A stretch of DNA of 64,000 bases. Source: Stromatinia cepivora (taxonomy: Eukaryota > Ascomycota > Leotiomycetes > Helotiales > Sclerotiniaceae). The notes beneath the pieces were generated by a model. The model made no database searches and was not told the origin of the DNA. It was given only the letters and a program-made list of their open reading frames with translations. The position numbers and the translations under genes were made by a program. The DNA is taken from the NCBI GenBank assembly GCA_014898415.1, contig RCTD01000028.1:744001-808000 (forward strand), read 5' to 3'. Within the stretch, counting starts at the first letter, position 1, and each line of letters begins with the position of its first letter. Positions 1 to 12,905 of this stretch are shown piece after piece.

Positions 1-1692
1 AGTCGATGGTGCATGGCCATGGCCTGCATTAACAGCCCCATGTGCTCTGTACATTGGTATGCCGGGACAAATAGGTGATGAAGGCTGGATTGCATGGCCC
101 CAGCTCACATGGACGGCGATATTCGATCTTGTGTTCGCACATATATTCGATGGAAGCCGAAAAACACATTCCTCATACTGCCGAAACAAATCCTGGAAAT
201 AGCTGAGGTAATAAGAATTGAATAATGCTGTTGGTGGATATAACTATTGCGAATATTGATCGACAGAGATGTGAATGAAACGAGGGGAAACTTTGAATAT
301 CTGGAGAAAGTATTGGGAAAGAATGAAGAACTAAACATCAAGAAAGCTTCGTACTTTTACTCGCTCTTTCCTTCTCTCTCGTCCCATCCTCGTGCCATAA
401 ATTTGCAAACCATGCTGCTTGACCAATAATCCACATCATCAACTTGGATTTGAATATAGTTCTATAAACCTTGTCTCTGAAAACCCCCCAGCGAGCAATC
501 GAACTGAAATATCCTACTTCCAATCAACCAATTAACTTTACTATCTACATAAATACATCGGAAACAGCTCGCCACCTCCCTTCGTTTGGTCAAGACTCCG
601 ATTCACAGCTGTTAATCCGAGACAGTGCTGCAATCTGGAGGACCAACTCAAGCTTAAAATCGATTACTCATCATTCAACTCGGCTTTGGATATTCAAGCT
701 TTAAAGTACAATGGGCTTTTGGATCAGTATGACACGTCTCGCAATGGCAATGTTGTTTATACCAATAGAAGGGCTAATATATTCCACAACCTGTCTGTAT
801 ATAGCTATAAGTACTTTAGAAACGCATGTCATTTTTGACCAGTTATTAAAGAGCTATAGCATTGGTGTTACTGGTAAGGGAATATCATAAACAATCATGA
901 CTAGAGACAACAGCAATCTCTGGTCGTTTCTTAATATGGACATTTTGCAGTATTAGTTGAAATAAATCTATTGATGGGCGACGCAAAGTACGCTCGAATA
1001 TCATGACGATAGAAGATCAGGCTGGTGTATATATATTTCTGATTTGATAGCCATGAAGGCGGATCGTATGGCTTGCAACGAAAATGTGCTGGGTAGCAAA
1101 TCGTTCGCATACAACTTGCTTAATGGAGGTTCGACATACAAAGTAATACTAAACAATACAGTAGCTTGGATAGATGAATGAGATAGAGCAGGCCAACATT
1201 TGGAAGCAGATTGGACCGTGGTTATTGAATACTGAATACTCGAAATAATATTGAGCACCCAATTACTTTTGCATGAGTACACCTTCTACATTCAAATGTA
1301 ACGAGCTCATTCATCCCCTTGATGGCTGTATTCTTCCTTTCCCTTTTAATTGTTTCTGGTCGCGGTATGTACAATACAGAGTTATGATGAAAACTATTCG
1401 TTTGACCTTCCACATAGCACATGTTACTTCTTTTCTTTGACATGTGGAAGTGGTTATTAAAGGCGAAGATAACAATATGTCACTCCTAACAATACCCGCC
1501 TCATGTTTTGGGACCGGCTTGTGCTACTTGAAGTAGGATGATTCATGACGATTCATCCCAAAGTATTAACTAAGTGTGATAAGGGCATCACCTCAACACT
1601 AGTGAGGATTCTCATATGGTGAAAACCACAGATAAGATAAAGATAATGGAACAAAGCTCAATATTGATGGAAATCCTTCATCAGAGGGTATC
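1..1692. other. intergenic, no gene recognised
   Basis: Only short open frames (under about 95 codons) with no family resemblance occur here, on both strands. It is the 3' flank of the Mak11-like gene, which runs leftward and ends at 1693. No tRNA, repeat array or transposon end was recognised. Confidence 0.6.
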
Positions 1693-3147
1693 TTATTCGC
1701 TATCATCACTACTACTATCTGCGCTCTCCTCATCCTCATCCTCGTTTATCTCAAATTCTTCATCCTCTACTCCTTCAGGAGCCGGTAACATTACAAATGC
1801 CTTTAAACATGTAATGCGATTTCCGGTCTCGTATGCGCCAATTAGTTTTCCGACCTGGTTTACTTTCTCTCCAATTTGGGCCAAATCCTTGGCTGCAGAT
1901 AACTTGTATAGTCTGACTGCACCATCACTGCTTGCTGCCACAATGATGATGTCTCTTGATGCGCCCTCTCCAATACCCAAAACAGCAAAATCCTTAATAC
2001 GTCCGGATACGCCGCCATCTTTGCCACCAAGTTGCGCGAAGAGTTTGGCGGCTGGTATCGGCTGTGTTTTGCCTTCCGCTGCTTTTGTAATTTCCAAATT
2101 TTTGGGATCTGTGGAATAAAACAATATTCTTCCATCCTCCGTCGAGACAGCCAAGACTTGGGTATCTTCATCATCTCCCACCTGAACGTAAGAAAGTTGA
2201 TGGATCTTGGTCCTTGGTGTGGGGACCACCTTGCACCTAACCTTGCAGTCCATCCCAAAAACCAGTATCCCCTTTTCAAATCCTACACAAAACTCCTCTC
2301 CACCCTCTTTGGTATTACCCCAGGCGACTCTCCTTCCCTCTCCACTACTAAATCTTCCTTCTCCTACCTCGCCTAACATATCTCTCTCAAAATTTAGCAC
2401 GCCCGCCTTTTTTCCCGTAACCAAATTCCACAATCTCATAGACTTTTCTCCCTTTCCCACACTAAGCATAAGTTTCATACTCGGATGGACCGCAAAGTCG
2501 TTAACTCCACTGGGTTGTCCCCCAAGCGGGGCAGTATCACCACTAGGCCTGCCCACCGCTTTCGGTATCGGTGCCTTGATAGTACTCAATAAGCTCCAAT
2601 CCCTTGTTCTCGTAACTGCAATTGTCGAATCTTCTGCAGAGCTCATCAGCTTGCTCCGAGTTGGGAAATAAAGGGCGGTGATTGAAGAGGCATGGTGGAG
2701 TAAGGAACCAAGTTCGCGATTTTGAGGATTTTCTACGACGGCCTTGGCCGTGAGAGAAGGAATTGCAGGAATAGATATCTTAGATGGAGGGTGTGCGGAT
2801 ATGTGGTAGAGGTTTATGCGCTCATCAGTACTGCCGGTTGCAAGAATGATTTTTTGTGATTGTTTAGGAACTGGCGCAGAGGGAGGAGAGAGTGCTAGAG
2901 TTCGAATGGCAGAGGTATGGGCGTTGAAGAGGAAAGTGTCTGCAAATTGGACGTCATAATCGGAGCGTATTGTCGTGGTGATACCATGAAGGACTCTGTC
3001 GTAAGATCCCGTTATGATTTGAATGGTAGTAGGCTTGGAGGAATTGGACTTGGGCGTGGCAGACTGCTTCAATTTCTTCGTTGGTACAGATGATACTGGC
3101 ACTGCAGGCACGGATTCTGCAGCTGTATTTCTCTTTCTTTTCGCCAT
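1693..3147 (-). CDS. mak11: Mak11/PAK1IP1-like WD40 ribosome-biogenesis protein
   Basis: Single-exon 484-residue protein. The N terminus is basic and lysine-rich (MAKRKRN, then KKLKQS), fitting a nuclear or nucleolar protein. From about residue 43 WD40-type blades follow: GSYDRVLHGI, then FLFNAHTSAIRTLALS, LATGSTDERINLY, DFAVHPSMKLMLSVG, MRLWNLVTGKKAG and a late IIIVAASSDGAVRLY. The first two blocks are the signature of the Mak11/PAK1IP1 family, which acts in 60S subunit assembly. The tail is strongly acidic (EDEEFEINEDEDEESADSSS). The chosen ATG at 3145-3147 opens the whole frame. Long open frames on the opposite strand at 1616-2671 are shadows. The family is clear; the cellular role is known from yeast, not shown here. 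Confidence 0.88.
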   Translation of the reverse strand: MAKRKRNTAAESVPAVPVSSVPTKKLKQSATPKSNSSKPTTIQIITGSYDRVLHGITTTIRSDYDVQFADTFLFNAHTSAIRTLALSPPSAPVPKQSQKIILATGSTDERINLYHISAHPPSKISIPAIPSLTAKAVVENPQNRELGSLLHHASSITALYFPTRSKLMSSAEDSTIAVTRTRDWSLLSTIKAPIPKAVGRPSGDTAPLGGQPSGVNDFAVHPSMKLMLSVGKGEKSMRLWNLVTGKKAGVLNFERDMLGEVGEGRFSSGEGRRVAWGNTKEGGEEFCVGFEKGILVFGMDCKVRCKVVPTPRTKIHQLSYVQVGDDEDTQVLAVSTEDGRILFYSTDPKNLEITKAAEGKTQPIPAAKLFAQLGGKDGGVSGRIKDFAVLGIGEGASRDIIIVAASSDGAVRLYKLSAAKDLAQIGEKVNQVGKLIGAYETGNRITCLKAFVMLPAPEGVEDEEFEINEDEDEESADSSSDDSE

Positions 3148-4981
3148 GCCGTGTTTTGTGATGAATTTTCAGTGACTCGATGAGAAATCAGCCTTTGAGA
3201 AAAAAGGCTCCCAGGAACTTTTGAGGTGCTAAAAAAATATTACAGGGCTACCTACATGGGATTTGCAGGCCGCCTTTAGAATTAGTGTGTGCTGCTTTAA
3301 CAAACACAGCAACTTCCTCGTCATTTGTTCACAGAAGAAAAAATCTTATTCTTGGTATACAATTATGAATTTTCAAATTGATATAATAAATTTCTTATTA
3401 TTAGACTAGTATTATTAAATTGAAATCAATAATATAAAGAATATCATATTAATTCGAAAATTGACTAAATTATTTATATATTATATCTAACGGGATATTC
3501 GATCAGGAACTAGTTGGCCCGTTTATGAGAGCCGACTTTATAGCATCCACGACTATCGTTTGAAGAGTGTAGATGTAACGAATGAGGAACAATAATCAGC
3601 GCGTTGACCCGTTGACCTGGTATTTCAAGACTATTATCTGATACACATCAGTTGACGCTAAGTACCTAATTTCGATATCCCATCTAACCGCAAAATTTGT
3701 GTAGAGTATCCTCAAGGCTGTCCGCAATGGACGCCATAAACCGCATACCAAAGTACTTCATCGAGGTTTGTCAATGGAATGCTTCCCAATATCCCATTTC
3801 TCAATGTTCAACTTCAGATTTGACAATCACACAACCCATCCGACTTATATGCTTCTAGGATTTCCAATTTAGTATGCCAGGTATCTCGTCCATCGCGTGG
3901 GCTGATATTGGTTGGCTGTTAACGAATATCGTTTGATTGACCAACGTGGAATCGAGTGTTCTAATATTCGGAATGTATAACACAACTTAATCGCAACCAT
4001 CCTGTCCGCTCTGACACAGCTTTCAGTTATGACCCTCAATAAGCTCCACAATCGAGGGACTTTTTGTTACATGAGCTTCGACCCTTCTCCATTAGCAGAA
4101 GAATCGATGGGGTGACACGAAAGATGGCCATCTGCTCCCACAGCTTTTATCGGTGACATCATCTAACATCTTTAATGTTGAAGATAATCTTTTCGAACTT
4201 CAAGATAAACAATTTGCAGCATTTCTCTCACTGCTCTGTTCGCTTCCCCCACCACAGTCGTTCAAGCGAATAGAGTCATTTCCAATCCGTTGTACAACGA
4301 ACGAGCCTATTAAATTCATAAATTATTAATACAAGCCGAATCACTTGTGTTCATGTTTGTGCTACGACTCCAAGAGGATGAAATATTGTAATGCAAGGAA
4401 TTTACCCCAGATAAAGTTTAGACGAGTAGATCGTCCCAATTTAAGTCCCGTGCCTCCGACCCTCCGACATTTTCTTGGCAAGCATTCATATCTTAGACAT
4501 GTGAAATATTGAAGAGCTAATAAACGAACCTCGACCTAGAAATAACTTGGGTGCATGACTCCCGTCCCTCCTGACTTCTTCAATACGAAAAACATACCTA
4601 TTTTTCCCACTTCTATTACTTACCTCGAAAGTACCTTTTATACATTTCATCTTTTCTCCATCTCTACTTTGTCACTTCATTCCTGAGTAGCTTAATTGTG
4701 GTATACCCATTTAAGTAGTGCATATTTGAGCTTGAAGTAAACACATTCAAAGGTACCTCCCCAGACTTAACAATAGTTCTTCTCATCTTCACAGGCACAT
4801 CAATTGGCCAATGTCGTACATGAATATAGACCTTGGATCACTGGTTGTAATGTGCATGTTACATTTTGTTGACTGAGAACAGGCCATTTATACACTCAGC
4901 GGTTCATTGCCCCTTTGTAGATTTTGGGAAGAAAGTATCTCCACCTGCCAGCGTCAGTATTATTACAAGAATAAGATCCAA
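3148..4981. other. intergenic between divergent mak11 and INSIG genes, with AT-rich island
   Basis: This is the shared upstream region of two divergent genes. Positions about 3355-3490 form a very AT-rich patch (ATTATTAAATTGAAATC and similar) that looks like a decayed repeat, while the rest has average composition. The last ~200 bases are CT-rich in places and probably include the INSIG 5' UTR. No gene recognised. Confidence 0.55.
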
Positions 4982-6137
4982 ATGGCTACCCCGCACATAT
5001 ATCGCCCAAAGCCGCGTCGGCCTTTTGAAGCACATTCTCTTGCCCTCCAACCTCCAAGTCCTTCCCTTACTCCTTCATACGAATTCCTCGAAACACCAAG
5101 CCGCACTCATTCCGTCCTCAATTTGACATCCTCTACCTTGGGGGGTATATACGAGGCCACCGGTCATGATGATTTTGAGCCAGAGACACCTACCACTCCA
5201 TGGGGAACAGGAGATGAGGGCCCCCAACGGAAGCGTAGCTCTCCAATCCATAGAAGACAATCTTTTGCTGGAGCCCGGGCTTCAAGGTCGGCAACTATAG
5301 CTTCTCGGATCTTTCGCTCCATCCTGTTATTCGGTTTAGGGGTGCTATATGGTCTGCTTGTAAGACATCTACACGACGACCGACATCTTGCGCCACTCCA
5401 AGTGGAGTCGATTATAAAACCCAGTCATGATTGGAGATATCTCGTATTTTGGGGCATTGCAGGTGTTGGATTGGGAAGCTTGCTACCATTATTCGACAAA
5501 TTATGGGAGGAAAAGATTCGATCACCTCTTGGAAACTCCACTGGTACTTCATCAGAAGAAGCAATTGATGCCAGCGACTCGCAAGGTATTCTTGGGGAAG
5601 ACTGGATACTGGCAGTAAGGAGCGTGGGCGCTTTTGTAGGAATTGCTTTTGCCATTGTACGTCCCTTTTCGATACATCACTGAACTTCATTAACATTTTC
5701 TCAAGCGCAAACTTCCCTGGGCTTCTGATATGCAGGCATCCTTAACCCTAGCCCTCGTGAATCCAGTCTTGTGGTATATCATTGACCGTTCCAAGCCTGG
5801 ACTCGCATTTTCAGCCGCTATTGGGGCTACTGGAGGTGCACTTCTCCTTGCTTCGAACTCAGATTTAATGCCGAGCCCGGCTGCTGCCATGAAGAACAGC
5901 ACCGTATCTCACCAACCAATTGATTATTCGGAGGCTGGATCCGAGAATTCGGGTACTAGGGGTAATCTTGAGTCTGGGATATGGATTTCCAGTGTTCTTT
6001 TTTGCAGCTGTGTTTGTTTTGGGAACATAGGGCGAAGGCTAGCGCTGAACAGCGACATGAGAAAGACCTCATTTATTAGCGAGCAACCGAGAAGGAAGTC
6101 GATGGGACGTGTGCAAGCAGCAAGACAGGCACAATAG
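4982..6137 (+). CDS. INSIG-family ER membrane protein
   Basis: Two exons, 4982-5656 and 5736-6137, join in phase 0 across a 79-nt intron (donor GTACGT, acceptor TGCAG) to give 358 residues. The first ~100 residues are polar, Ser/Pro-rich and probably cytosolic. Hydrophobic segments follow near residues 106-125 (ILLFGLGVLYGLLVRHL), 150-172 (YLVFWGIAGVGLGSLLPLF), 209-240, 245-265 and 304-320. The last ends in GNIGRRLA, very close to the GNIGRQLA end of animal INSIGs. INSIGs are ER proteins that control sterol synthesis by binding SREBP-cleavage factors or HMG-CoA reductase; which applies here cannot be read from sequence. An in-frame ATG at 4907 would add 25 residues; 4982 is preferred because the fungal-type N terminus MATPHIYRPKPRRPFE starts there. 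Confidence 0.85.
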
Positions 6138-7452
6138 AATGTAAGCCAATGTCTTCCTTGCTCGATACCTGGATATATCAAGATTGGGAAAAGGCTGCAA
6201 GTGTTATAAAATGAAATTTTGAATCATTTTTTACTTTTTTTTTACAGTGCGTTCTGTCAGAGAAGAGGAATTATTGTATATGCTCAAGAAATCTCGATAC
6301 GAGTTTGTCACTTTTGAGATATTTAGGGATATTGGTTAGGCACTGGTAACTTCAAGTCAGAACGCAGAATGAAGCTGCAGACTGATTTGTATAAAGCCGC
6401 TGCCAAAATTATTGCGATCCATTCATTATGGATGGGGGAAGCCATAGTCTTTAATTTGATTCAAAGTTACCGCCAGATATTATGAGATGGAACGAGCGAT
6501 GATATTCAGCTTGATCCAACATTTGAATTCCGATGCAGAAGGGAAAGATATACAGTAGTTGATGCTCAGAAATTTTCAGGAATGGAAAGGACGACATAAG
6601 GATAATGCATGTAAGGAAGAATACATCTCCAAATAGGGATCTAGTAATATCAAATCATTTCTATCCCAATGATAGTTTCCTTTGACTATCTAGGTAGGTA
6701 TTTGCTTCAGTCTCATTTATTTATTCTTACTACTCGAGTATAGAATTCTTGTATTATTTGATAAATAACTCGGAACTCTAGGCATTTACTTTGAACCATT
6801 TTATACATTCCACCAACCTCTTTTATAGGTACCATTCAAACTCTTTTTTTTTTTTTTTTTTTCATTATATCGATTGTATTATTATCTTGATAAATCATTC
6901 GAAAATCCAGACATGTATTATCATTACATTACCTGTTCTTTCCTTAACAAACACACCCCCCCACCCAATATTCATTCTGGTATGGTAACTTCTCCCCTCT
7001 TTGAAAAGACCCTCATCTTTTTTTCCCCCTCTAGCGTTATCGGTTACCATGCAACACAAAGATATCCACGAAACATTTTGGTCAACACCTGGATAAAATA
7101 CTTGAAAACTTAACAGCTTTCCCCATGATACCTGACCCAAAAGACTTGAAAGTATCTCAAAACTTAAAAGAAAACTTGTAAACTCTATCTTGAGAAAGAA
7201 AATATGTGTTAAAGGTTATGACGCTCCTCCCGGGGATCGCTTAAAGTGCCTAAACTCGCGGATTGCCTATGCTTGATTGTCCTTCCCATGCAATTTTTGA
7301 ACACGGCGATAGAGCAATTTGAACACCCATCTACTATCAATTCACAACCACGAGTTTTCATTTAATTAATTATTTGAAGCATCTCAGAATCTTTCATTAA
7401 GATCGGGACTCTATCCGTTTTTTTGAAAAACGGATGTCGCGGTCGCGATATT
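6138..7452. other. intergenic between INSIG and vid21
   Basis: No gene recognised. It holds a poly-T run at about 6844-6862, several short open frames without family resemblance, and the vid21 promoter/5' UTR at the right end, including a small hairpin listed separately. Confidence 0.55.
7413..7435 (+). promoter_or_regulatory. 10-bp perfect hairpin just before the vid21 start
   Basis: ATCCGTTTTT (7413-7422) and AAAAACGGAT (7426-7435) are exact inverse complements around a 3-nt loop. The element ends 17 nt before the vid21 ATG at 7453, followed by the GC-rich stretch TCGCGGTCGCGA. If transcribed it would be a stem near the start codon; as DNA it could be a palindromic protein site. Function is unknown. 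Confidence 0.4.
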
Positions 7453-10400
7453 ATGAGTGAGGTTGGAGCTCCCTATCGCATACCTCTTTTACGATCAAAA
7501 CGCGATGAAGCAAGGTAATTTAATTATTTTAATTTATATCAATTGACGTCGCATCATTTTGTGCATCTTTTGATATTATTTATATAATACTAACCGTGGT
7601 AGTCGAATTGATGCATCGAGAAAGAGGAAACTTCTCGAGTTATTCGCGGTTTGCGACAATGAAGGCCCTATACCTAAAATTTCTAGGATAGACCCCAATG
7701 CTCCACCAACCACCTCCGCAGAAGCACAATTCCTCGAGGCTTGCGATATCTTACAGTATGTACTATATTCCCAGAAACCACGAATTTTAGACTTACTACA
7801 ATCACTGTGTGACTCAAGTAGTTTTTAAACTAATATCATTTATAGGGACCGGCCCTTCAATGAATCAAATCTACCCACCCGACGACAACTTAAATTTGAT
7901 ACCCTAAAACAAATATCACCAACTCGCCAAGCGGGTAAAGATCTTTCAGAAAGTGATGGACCTCATAAAATAGAACATTATTTCAAGCGCGACGGAGTAA
8001 TACCACGGAAGAACCGTGGAAGTACTCCAATCGAGAATAGTAATGAAGGACGAAATATCGAGAAAAATGGGAATGACGTTGGAGCAACACCAGGGGCGGC
8101 TGGAGTATCCATGCGGAGATTGTCTTCGAAGAGCTCGCAGATAGATTTACCAACAGAGACTTCTGTCGAACTAAATGCAACAGTGAAGGAAGCATTTAAA
8201 AGTGCTAGTCGACCAGCGACAGCAACACAAGAGCCACAGCCTGCTTTGTCCAACAAGGATTTTGAAATCGACCGTATTAAGAGAGTTGTTGAAAGTCCTC
8301 CTGGAAGCCCTGGGGTGGATCCAAGGAAAGCAGTGCCGCCATCTCCCGAGGATGTTGCAAATCTTCAAGAACCAGTTCTTTTTGGCGCGAATGACGAGAA
8401 TCATCATGCTGTGACTGCCCATTTACCACCGAAGGAGGTTCAGGAAGCTCGACTAGAGGGGATTGAGAAGGCACGCGATCATAAGGGGGAAAAAGGAAGG
8501 CAATCGATCGCGGATCCTCTCAGGGCTTCCGTAGATCTAGCTTCCTCCCCAAGTTCAACAATAGATGCCCATTCGACCACTACCCCTGCGCGACATGATG
8601 CCTCTGCGGGGACAAGTCCGGAGAATGACAATTCTCGGTCCGGATATCTTGAACGTCCAGATGATGAGATGAATGGCAAGACTTCAACAGAGTTGAAGTC
8701 CATTCGCGAGGACGTTGCTCAGAAGGATGAACACAGCAGAAAACAGAAGGCTCAAAATGAGCTCTCTCGTGCTGGAGTATTTGGTGGTAGTTCCGTATCA
8801 GCTGATGCTCAACTTCGTATGGAAGACCAAGCCGCATCTGGCTCTATAGTTCCTGCGGTTGCTGAAATAGCAGATTCCCAAGCCTCGAGTTCACAGGACG
8901 TGGAGGAACCTAAATCACTGGCATCTGAGGTTAGCAATGTCGAGAAGGAATTCACTAAGGACAAAAACGATGTCAGTGCAGACGTCCTGCGACCGGATGA
9001 AGAGCGAAGTGAGAAATCTCATGCGACTCCCAAGGTGGACGAAATACCGGATTCTGAGGGCGATGGACAGACACCACAAGACGCTATGGATTTGGACATG
9101 GCTACTGTGAAGGATTCATTCGAAAGCCAAACTACCCTGGACAGTGGTGCTACCTCAGATATAAAAGCACCAGCTTCCGCTGAAGAGGCTTCAATGCAGC
9201 CATCGACGAATACTAAAACGCCACCATCCGCAACACCAGCTCCTACAACACGCAAAACATCATCTACACCCGCGTCTGTTCAAGTACCAATTGAGCGTAT
9301 GACAACAAGGGTCGCCTCCGGAGCAATAAGACATAAGTCTGTATCCGAGATTCTAGGTGAAACGCCCGCACCAAACACCTCCCCCACTTCGATAAGAAGT
9401 CCTACTAGCAAGCCAGATACTGAATCGGCCGTTGACTCTCCTTCAAGAGGAAGTACCCCAGGGTCTACTCGTAGCCTGCTTCAGAAAGCCAAAGAGAAGA
9501 ACCAAAGTCGACTTTCAACCGTAGTGTTTGCAAGAAAGCCTTTCAGTCCTAGAGCTAATGACGCTGCTCTGACGCCCAGAGGCGCGCATCTACAGCCAGC
9601 ACATCCCCAAGATGATTATTTCGCGTGTTTGTATCTTAATAGCCACAATACACAAAAAACAGGCTACCCCCCTTTGGATGGTCTACTACAGACTGCTCAT
9701 AAAACCATCACGACCTCGAATGCTTTTGTGCCCATCACTGAAAATCAAACGACAAGGATTTTAAAGCGCATATATGGACTTCAGAACAATCACAAATGGT
9801 CTTTGCGCCAGCCCAAGCGATCCGAGGAGCCCGTTCGACCAGCTACGCATTGGGATGTCCTTCTTCAAGAAGCGAAATGGATGCGAACAGATTTTCGAGA
9901 AGAACGAAAATGGAAAATGGCGGTGGCCAAGAACCTGGCATATGCTTGTGCAGAGTGGGTCGAAGCCAGCCTCGAGGAACGAAAAATTCTACAAGTGAAC
10001 GCTGCTCGTCCACTAATATCCTCGGCTAAAACCTCTAAAGATGTTGAAATGAGTGATGGGACGAGTCAACTTCTTTCACATGCAACCCCCGAGCTGATTG
10101 CCTCCGCGGAAGCCGATTCGCCAATGGACGATGTTGATGAAGAACTTCGCCTCACCATTACAGATACTGTCAGCCCTACTGCGATCTTTGGTCTTCAGGA
10201 TGATGATGTTGTTTTTGGGCTGAGTAGGTCCCCAGCGACCGATAAACTTTTAGAGGAATTGCCTTTATATGGTGCCCCATTGAGTGTTCCTTGTAATGAC
10301 CTGCCTACCTCTGAAGTTGATCCTGACCGCTTCTGGAGACGGCCCGCGGTCGGTATCAGTAAGTACGTAGAGGGCAGGATGGAACTAAAATTTCAAGGAC

Positions 10401-12284
10401 CTCCGCGCAAAAAGAGCAGATTTGAGTACGAAGAGGACAGTGACGATGAAGATGTAGCAATGGACCAATCTAGGCATGAGAGATCAATTTTACCACCCGA
10501 GCAGACCAATATAGGTTTATTCGACCCCGCCAACAAGCATATTCGCGACCGCATTCATGCCGGACATCAATTCCGGCCACCTTCAGAATTTCCAATGCCA
10601 ACGCAAAGTTTCTTCGAATGCCGTCAATGTTCACTATGGACATTTTCTGAGGATGACGAGTTGAAGAGACTTGTGCGGGAGTATGCTTATAATTGGTCAC
10701 TTATTTCCAATATGTTATCAAGCCGATCGCTACAGTCATCAGGCGCCGAGAGACGTACGCCTTGGGAATGCTTTGAACGATGGATAGCCTTAGAAGGTTT
10801 ACCCGCCGACATGCAAAAAACAGCATACTTTAAAGCCTACAACAATAGGTTGGAGGCTGCTCAACGAAATCTACAGGTCATGGCCACTCAAGTTCCCCAG
10901 CAGCCTATGGCGAATGGTCAACCAGCCGCACCTCGAAGGCGAACTACCACCAGCCAACGTGTGGAAAAACGGAGAAATCAAAAACATTTAGCATTAGTTG
11001 ATGCGATGAGAAAATTGGCAAAGAAGCGCGAGAATTCCGCTCAGAAACAGCAATTGTCTGCCGCACAGGCCGCAGCAAGGAAGCCAGCCGAGCAGCCCCA
11101 AACATGGACACCTATCAAGACTCCCCAAGAGTTTAGTCGTTTGAAACATGACCGAGATGAGCAATTGAAGAAAAGCATGGCTGCGTTCCAGCAACGGCAG
11201 GAACAAGTCAGAAGGGTAAGTTGCCACAAGATTTCAGCCAAAGACTATGCGAGACATACTAACATCAGACCAGGAGGCGCAAGCTCGCCAAAGAAATGCA
11301 GCCCAGCAACAGGCTCATCCTAATGGCTTGCCACAACAACGTGGTTCTGCTCTTCCAAACGGTCTCGTTCCTCCGATTGGCCAGCCGAACGGGAACGGTC
11401 ATCTCACTGTTCCAGGACAGAATAGACCCCGACCTCTTCCACCACATATGGGTGTAGCGGGGCCGATGCCTAATAACCTCCGGATTCCACAAGCAATGTC
11501 CAACGGTGTCCCACAAGCTCAAATGCAGGGAGGCTTACCACTAAACCCCGCCCTAACCCCTGAACTTGCAGATGGTGCTCGTCGTGTATCCTTACAACAG
11601 AGACAACAACAGATGCAGAACATGACGCAGCAACAGGGTAGCCCACATCCAGGACAGGCTCAAAACTCCCCTTCACGAATGAATGGTATGCCTACGCAGC
11701 CTGGATTTATGCCCAATAACATGACATCCTATAATAACAACAACATCAACGGTATGGCTGGTTCTCCAGGTATATCAGCGCCTTCTCCTGCTCAAGCAGG
11801 CTCTCCTCGGGTAGGCTTGCCCCCTTCGGGAATTCCTAATGGTGGCCTGCCTCCAAACATCCCGTTTCTGGAAATAGAACGAAATGTCAGGAGAACTAAC
11901 CCACACGCGTCAGCGAGCGAAATCCATAAATTGATGGGTGAAAACATAGCTGCATTTAACAACAACAAACATTTGCAACAACGAGGTTTAGTCCAGCCTC
12001 CAAGCGGCATAGCAGCAAGCGCTATGAATGCAGCGGCTGGCAACAGCAATTTGGGAATGAATGGTCAAGGAGGACAGCGACCACCGATCGGTATCGAGAA
12101 CGCTAGTCCGCAGATGTATGCCCAAATGTTGAGTAATCATCACCAGCAGAGATTACAGAATAGTCAGCAGCAGCAACAACAACAGCAGCATCAGCAGCAG
12201 CAGCAACCGCCCTCGCAAGCTACAGGGAGCCAAAATCAAGGACAAGGTAATGGTACTGGGGCGCAACAAAATGGAGGGAAATGA
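7453..12284 (+). CDS. vid21: Vid21/Eaf1, NuA4 histone acetyltransferase scaffold subunit
   Basis: Four exons: 7453-7514, 7603-7755, 7846-11215 and 11274-12284. Introns are 88, 90 and 58 nt; the first and last carry clear TACTAAC branch sites, and frames join exactly, giving 1531 residues. Residues ~170-640 are low-complexity, Ser/Pro/Glu-rich. An HSA domain lies near 736-790 (THWDVLLQEAKWMRTDFREE, then RKWKMAVAKNLAYACAEWV). A SANT/Myb domain lies near 1000-1055 (WTFSEDDELKRLVREYAYNW with WECFERWIALEG). The C-terminal third is Gln/Asn/Pro-rich and ends in poly-Q. HSA followed by SANT without a helicase domain is the Eaf1/Vid21 plan; it scaffolds NuA4 in the nucleus. The N terminus MSEVGAPYRIPLLRSKRDEA supports the start. 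The acceptor at 11273 was preferred to the one at 11269 because only it keeps frame. Confidence 0.9.
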
Positions 12285-12905
12285 AGCGCCGATTTATCAA
12301 TTGCGATGAAGTAAACATTGTATGTATTTGGTTTACCCCATCAAGAGGCTTTAAAAGGATGATGGTAGAAGTATAAATAGATCTTGCTAAGCTCTTACCA
12401 GAGTTTAATCGCATGCAGTCAGTTTTGCTGGCATTGCTGGCAGATGACTTATTGAATTGAAAGTATTAATGATTATATGTCTATAATAAACCTTGTACCT
12501 TTTAACACATTCATTATGAGTTGAAGACTCATCACGTTCTCTATTTTATTTCTTCCTTACTCTGATTATATCTGAAATTACTATATTAATATAAGATATT
12601 ATAAATAATAATAAAAGAATTTCAGAGTATTTTCTTTCCAGTCATTTCATTCATGCGTTATATATTTGAATAAATAATTATTAAAAGCAAAGTCAGAGCC
12701 ACGTGATTATCAATCCAATGTTACGGCACTTCCCGCTTGGAGTTAACACGGCAACCTGAGCTGAACCGCAACGTTTACAAGTCTGGAAGCTCTTAAATCG
12801 ATTTTGAGACAACCTCACATACTTCCCATTACCAATAGCCATTCATCGCAGGATTATACTTTCGACTACGTGCATAGTATCTGAACATACATCTCGCGAC
12901 CGAGA
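12285..12905. other. intergenic between vid21 and spp2, AT-rich patch
   Basis: Tandem-gene spacer. About 12540-12680 is AT-rich with a loose inverted pair (TCTGAAATTAC near 12570 and GAATTTCAGAG near 12618), possibly a decayed MITE. The rest is UTR/promoter. No gene. Confidence 0.45.

Noticed and set aside
1616..2671. Plus-strand open frames of 114-167 codons across the Mak11-like gene
   Set aside because: They lie wholly antisense to a clear WD40 protein and consist of Ser/Pro-rich shadow translation.
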